The notes below the pieces were generated by a model that was not told where the DNA came from, did not search any database, and was given only the letters and a program-made list of their open reading frames with translations. Shown here one piece after another: positions 59,355 through 64,000 of a DNA stretch of 64,000 bases. The stretch covers positions 277,307-341,306 of the forward strand of contig NZ_LZNS01000001.1 in the NCBI RefSeq assembly GCF_001984575.1, given 5' to 3'. Origin of the DNA: Streptomyces sp. MP131-18. GTDB taxonomy: Bacteria > Actinomycetota > Actinomycetes > Streptomycetales > Streptomycetaceae. How positions within the stretch are numbered: position 1 is the first letter of the stretch; every line of letters starts with the position of its first letter. Made by a program: the position numbers and the translations under genes.

Positions 59355-64000
<4,646 letters not shown>

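Overview
The window is high-GC DNA read as Streptomyces-like actinomycete chromosome. Supporting signs are GTG and TTG starts, ATGA/GTGA overlaps between genes, AAGGAGG-type ribosome binding sites, a LAL-type LuxR regulator, an MmyB-type XRE regulator, a DUF5980 secreted protein, and decayed IS5, IS630, IS1380 and Tn3 transposases. I saw no rRNA, tRNA or CRISPR array and no intact transposase.

Region 1 (about 1-33.4 kb) is an accessory mosaic. It holds single genes or short operons for redox and detoxification enzymes, each with a local regulator: MarR with an aldo/keto reductase, then Gfo/Idh/MocA, zinc alcohol dehydrogenase and MBL-fold proteins; HxlR; an F420/FMN LLM oxidoreductase coupled to a LAL regulator; aldehyde dehydrogenase; an ABM-like membrane protein; a quinone-oxidoreductase-like MDR enzyme; a second LLM enzyme; a penicillin-acylase-family hydrolase; XRE/MmyB; an SDR; and a divergent SDR/LysR pair. 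Between them lie many broken genes: BBE-type FAD oxidase, LacI, 3-hydroxyisobutyrate dehydrogenase fused to an NTF2-like remnant, and at least seven transposase fragments. An intact glycine betaine ABC importer (27.2-30.3 kb), a DUF5980 protein and an APH-fold kinase sit inside this region.

Region 2 (about 33.4-64 kb) is a compact carbohydrate-utilisation locus with almost no debris. A secreted beta-helix glycosidase-like protein and a GntR/FCD regulator face an 11-gene plus-strand operon (38.0-49.8 kb): enolase-superfamily dehydratase, 2-hydroxyacid dehydrogenase, aldo/keto reductase, six-hairpin-glycosidase-like protein, sugar ABC importer (one lipoprotein, two permeases), SDR, DUF4432 epimerase-like protein, a substrate-binding-protein-like protein without signal peptide, and an enoyl-CoA hydratase. 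A LacI regulator and a divergent family III CoA-transferase follow, with tandem operator palindromes between them. A second, minus-strand operon (58.2-52.3 kb) encodes a split transketolase, FGGY kinase, TIM-barrel isomerase and GH29 alpha-L-fucosidase. It is divergent from a SorC/DeoR-type regulator with two TGAAT-N4-ATTCA operators between them. GH78 (alpha-L-rhamnosidase) and GH2 (LacZ-like, cut by the window end) genes close the window.

My main inference is that region 2 breaks down a plant glycan or glycoside carrying rhamnose, fucose, galactose and probably apiose. Rhamnogalacturonan II side chains fit. The isomerase-kinase-split-transketolase set has the composition of the described D-apiose transketolase route, and the GntR operon resembles an oxidative deoxy-sugar pathway with an unexplained CoA-dependent branch. 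Substrate assignments are inference from gene content, not shown by sequence alone.
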